Of a stretch of DNA of 64,000 nt, positions 61,748-64,000 are shown piece after piece. The DNA lies in NCBI GenBank assembly GCA_965218555.1, contig OZ244625.1, forward strand, positions 1,922,001 to 1,986,000. The letters run 5' to 3'. The notes under the pieces were generated by a model. The model ran no database searches and was not told the origin of the DNA. It saw only the letters and a list, made by a program, of their open reading frames with translations. This DNA comes from JAPPLB01 sp965218555 (GTDB lineage Bacteria; Acidobacteriota; Terriglobia; Bryobacterales; UBA6623). Position numbers and translations under genes: made by a program. The number at the start of each line of letters is the position of its first letter. The stretch's first letter is position 1.

Positions 61748-64000
61748 GTGGGCAGAGCGGTTGCCTGCGCCGTCGGGCTCCTGGTTGCATTGATCCCGGT
61801 AGTTAGGGGCGCAGAGAACGACCAAGGCCGCGCGGCCCCATCGAGCGATCCCTTGGAGAGCGAAGCCCCCGCCGACGCGCCTGACGACTCCGCGCGGCCG
61901 GATGAGTCGCTCCCCGACGATCTCGAAGCAAGCCGAACGGAACTCAACCTTTTGGGCCAGGTTGATATCTCCTCCGGCGAGAATCGCCGCAACGAGAACG
62001 TCAAGATAAACCTTGTTGACAATAGCGTCCTCAAAGACCTCAACATCCGAATCGGCGCCACTGCCACCGCCGTTGAGGAATTCAGGGCCGATCGCCGGTA
62101 TTTCGGTTCCGAGTTTGGAGGCGTGCCCTCCCAGCCTCTCCACGTTGCACCTGCGGGCGCTACGGGATTTCACGGAAGTATCTATGCAGCGCACTCAAAC
62201 AGTATCTTCACGGCGCGGTCTTTCTTCCAGGCAGGCAAAGTGCAGCCGGCGCGCGAGAACGACTACGGCTTCCAGTTGAGCATTCCCTTGTGGAAAGGCG
62301 CTGTCCTGGGACTCCGGGGAGCCCAGCAGCACTCGCGCGGCAACGTGAACGGCAACGTGCTTGTGCCGCGAGAGGACGAGCGCACTCCTCTCGCCACTGA
62401 CCCTGCCAAACATGACTTTATCGCCCGGGTCCTAGCTGGCTATCCGGATGAGCCGCCGAATCGCACTGATATCAACGAGCGCGCCCTGAACACCAACGCG
62501 CCTCAGGGAATCGATAACGACGACGGCGATATCCAACTCGATCAAACCTGGGGCGATGACGCTCTTGTGATGCGATACCGCTTCAGGGGGCAACAGGTCG
62601 ATGCGTTCCAACTAGTCGCCGGGCAGAACCCGAACACGATGACAATGTCGCACGACGCGCGCGTCACGTGGAATCGCGCCTGGTCGCCCGCGACGACGAC
62701 CGACTTTTCCGTCGGCTTCGACAGACTCGGGTCTCTGCTCACGCCCGACGAAAGCAGTTTCGGACCGAATCTCTTCATTCGCGGTCTCGAGGGTCTGGGA
62801 CCCGACACGAGTGTTCCCATCGACCGTGCCTGGAACAAGTTCCGCTACGCGGGCCGGGCGCGACGGGTGGGCGGCCGCCACACGGTAACGACCGGGTTCG
62901 AGGTTGTCCGCCGGCAAGTGAACGGCTATGAGTCCAGCAGTCACCGCGGCGGGTTCTCTTTCCGGTACGATTTCGGTCGGGACGCGATCACCAATCTGCG
63001 CCTGGGTACGGCAAGTGAGTTTTTTGGATCCATCGGTGAAGTCTATCGAGGCTTTCGCAACTGGGACGGTCAGATCTACATCGGCGATGAGTGGCGCGCG
63101 ACGAACAACCTCACCATCACCTCGGGGCTTCGGTTTGCGCCGGTAGCAGCGCCGTCGGAAGTGAACAACCTGAGCGATATACCCTACGACTGCGATTGCA
63201 ACAACACCGCCCCGCGCTTTGGTTTTGCCTATCGCCTGCATGACGGCTGGGGAGTCGTTCGCAGCTCGTACGGCGTCCACTACGGCGAGATCTTTCCTGT
63301 CACGTTCGCGCAGGTTCGCTACAACCCCCCCCTCAGCAGGCGTCTGGCAATCCCCGTTCCGGACTTGCTCGATCCATTGGGCTCTCTGGGGCCCGACGCG
63401 TTCGACCCCAACGGACGGAGCGACATCTTTCGCATCTCTCCTGATCTTGTCGTTCCCTACTCGCACCAATACAATTTCACCTGGGAAGTCCAACTCAAGA
63501 ATAAGCACACGTTGCAACTCGGCTACGTGGGGAGCCGGTCTCACAAGCTGCTTGCAACATGGAACTCAAATCGCGCCCGCCCGGTTCCCGGCATCCCGCA
63601 GGTGACCGCTACCGTCAATGAGCGCCGTCCTGACCCGCGATTCTTCATCATTCGCGAGACGCTGAACTCCTCCCGCGCTTACTACGACGCCGCAAAGATC
63701 ACCTTCCGCACGGACAACTGGCGTGGACTGACCATCGACTCCTCCTACTGGTTCAGCAAGGCGATCGATCTCGGAGCCGACTATACGAACACTGCCGCCG
63801 GCCGCGACAGCTTTTCGGCTCGCGGGCAGTCCGAGCTCGATGTTCACGGGGACATGAAAGGGCTCAGCAATTTCCATCAACCGCACGCCGCTTTGTGGCG
63901 GGTGAATTACGAGGCGCCCCGGTTGAACGTTCAGGCGCGATGGCTCCGAGCGGCCTTCGGCGGCTGGCGCTTCTCGACCATCCTGCTGCTGAAATCAGGC
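61748..64000 (+). CDS. TonB-receptor-like outer-membrane beta-barrel protein (3' end outside window)
   Basis: A continuous frame of 751 codons from GTG 61748 to the window edge, never interrupted. Signal-like start (AVGLLVALIPVVRGAEN), a Pro/Glu-rich spacer, then VDISSGENRRNENVKIN and FGSEFGGVPSQPLHVAPAG, which resemble a short plug domain, and barrel sequence (TITSGLRFAP, KHTLQLGYVGSRSHKLL, SYWFSKAIDLGADYTN) similar in style to the receptor at 28.6-31.8 kb but without the N-terminal carboxypeptidase-regulatory domain. The substrate is unknown. It starts one base after the gyrB stop, an unusual position that suggests co-transcription with gyrB. Confidence 0.82.
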   Translation, partial: MGRAVACAVGLLVALIPVVRGAENDQGRAAPSSDPLESEAPADAPDDSARPDESLPDDLEASRTELNLLGQVDISSGENRRNENVKINLVDNSVLKDLNIRIGATATAVEEFRADRRYFGSEFGGVPSQPLHVAPAGATGFHGSIYAAHSNSIFTARSFFQAGKVQPARENDYGFQLSIPLWKGAVLGLRGAQQHSRGNVNGNVLVPREDERTPLATDPAKHDFIARVLAGYPDEPPNRTDINERALNTNAPQGIDNDDGDIQLDQTWGDDALVMRYRFRGQQVDAFQLVAGQNPNTMTMSHDARVTWNRAWSPATTTDFSVGFDRLGSLLTPDESSFGPNLFIRGLEGLGPDTSVPIDRAWNKFRYAGRARRVGGRHTVTTGFEVVRRQVNGYESSSHRGGFSFRYDFGRDAITNLRLGTASEFFGSIGEVYRGFRNWDGQIYIGDEWRATNNLTITSGLRFAPVAAPSEVNNLSDIPYDCDCNNTAPRFGFAYRLHDGWGVVRSSYGVHYGEIFPVTFAQVRYNPPLSRRLAIPVPDLLDPLGSLGPDAFDPNGRSDIFRISPDLVVPYSHQYNFTWEVQLKNKHTLQLGYVGSRSHKLLATWNSNRARPVPGIPQVTATVNERRPDPRFFIIRETLNSSRAYYDAAKITFRTDNWRGLTIDSSYWFSKAIDLGADYTNTAAGRDSFSARGQSELDVHGDMKGLSNFHQPHAALWRVNYEAPRLNVQARWLRAAFGGWRFSTILLLKSG

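Overview
The window looks like a GC-rich chromosomal segment of a member of the Acidobacteriota that includes the replication origin. The lineage call rests on two secreted VWFA-domain proteins of the type common in that phylum (40520-41563 and 49307-50320), long TonB-receptor-like outer-membrane proteins with a carboxypeptidase-regulatory N-terminus, several Tat-exported sugar enzymes, and lipid A acyltransferase and RND systems typical of a Gram-negative envelope. It is an inference from gene content. No rRNA, tRNA, CRISPR array, complete insertion sequence or prophage was recognised.

Layout. 1-0.8 kb: small or degenerate ORFs and a dispersed repeat. 0.8-8.1 kb: cell-surface glycan genes (a methyltransferase with a huge coiled-coil repeat, a GT9-like and a GT4 glycosyltransferase), interrupted by a BASS transporter, an RlpA lipoprotein and a decayed sigma-54 activator. 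8.2-16.9 kb: DsbA-like protein, YbaK deacylase, class V aminotransferase, Gfo/Idh oxidoreductase, PdxST (vitamin B6), an FtsX-type permease and a glycine-zipper protein. 17.1-17.7 kb: an exported peroxiredoxin whose catalytic codon is an in-frame TGA followed by a hairpin with the geometry of a bacterial SECIS element, so a probable selenoprotein. 18-24 kb: small RHH-like protein, orphan NuoA, sulfatase and a giant tandem Cache-like protein. 24.7-26.6 kb: sigma factor / zinc anti-sigma / membrane protein operon. 26.8-31.8 kb: agarase-like hydrolase with its TonB receptor, the latter carrying a single-base frameshift. 32.2-40.2 kb: three-gene RND efflux operon with two different pumps. 40.5-56.4 kb: metabolic genes (VWFA proteins, LpxL-like acyltransferase, PduO, enolase-superfamily protein, mutarotase, alcohol dehydrogenase, MoaD-MoaE fusion, an Hfq-like protein with a frameshift, IMPase, nucleoside phosphorylase, NupC, sialidase, LarE). 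56.6-61.7 kb: dnaA - oriC - dnaN - gyrB, followed one base later by another TonB-receptor-like gene running off the window.

How the genes fit together. Sulfatase, agarase-like hydrolase plus TonB receptor, sialidase, mutarotase, Gfo/Idh, enolase-superfamily and sugar-isomerase genes point to a heterotroph that degrades sulfated or complex glycans. Thymidine/pyrimidine phosphorylase followed by NupC forms a nucleoside-salvage pair. Many genes lack a Shine-Dalgarno sequence and instead have a -10-like hexamer only 6-18 bases upstream of the start codon, suggesting frequent leaderless mRNAs. The most noteworthy item is the selenocysteine peroxiredoxin. The period-six 42-bp repeat, the disrupted genes and the small intergenic repeat families shared between 0-3 kb and 40-43.5 kb are secondary.
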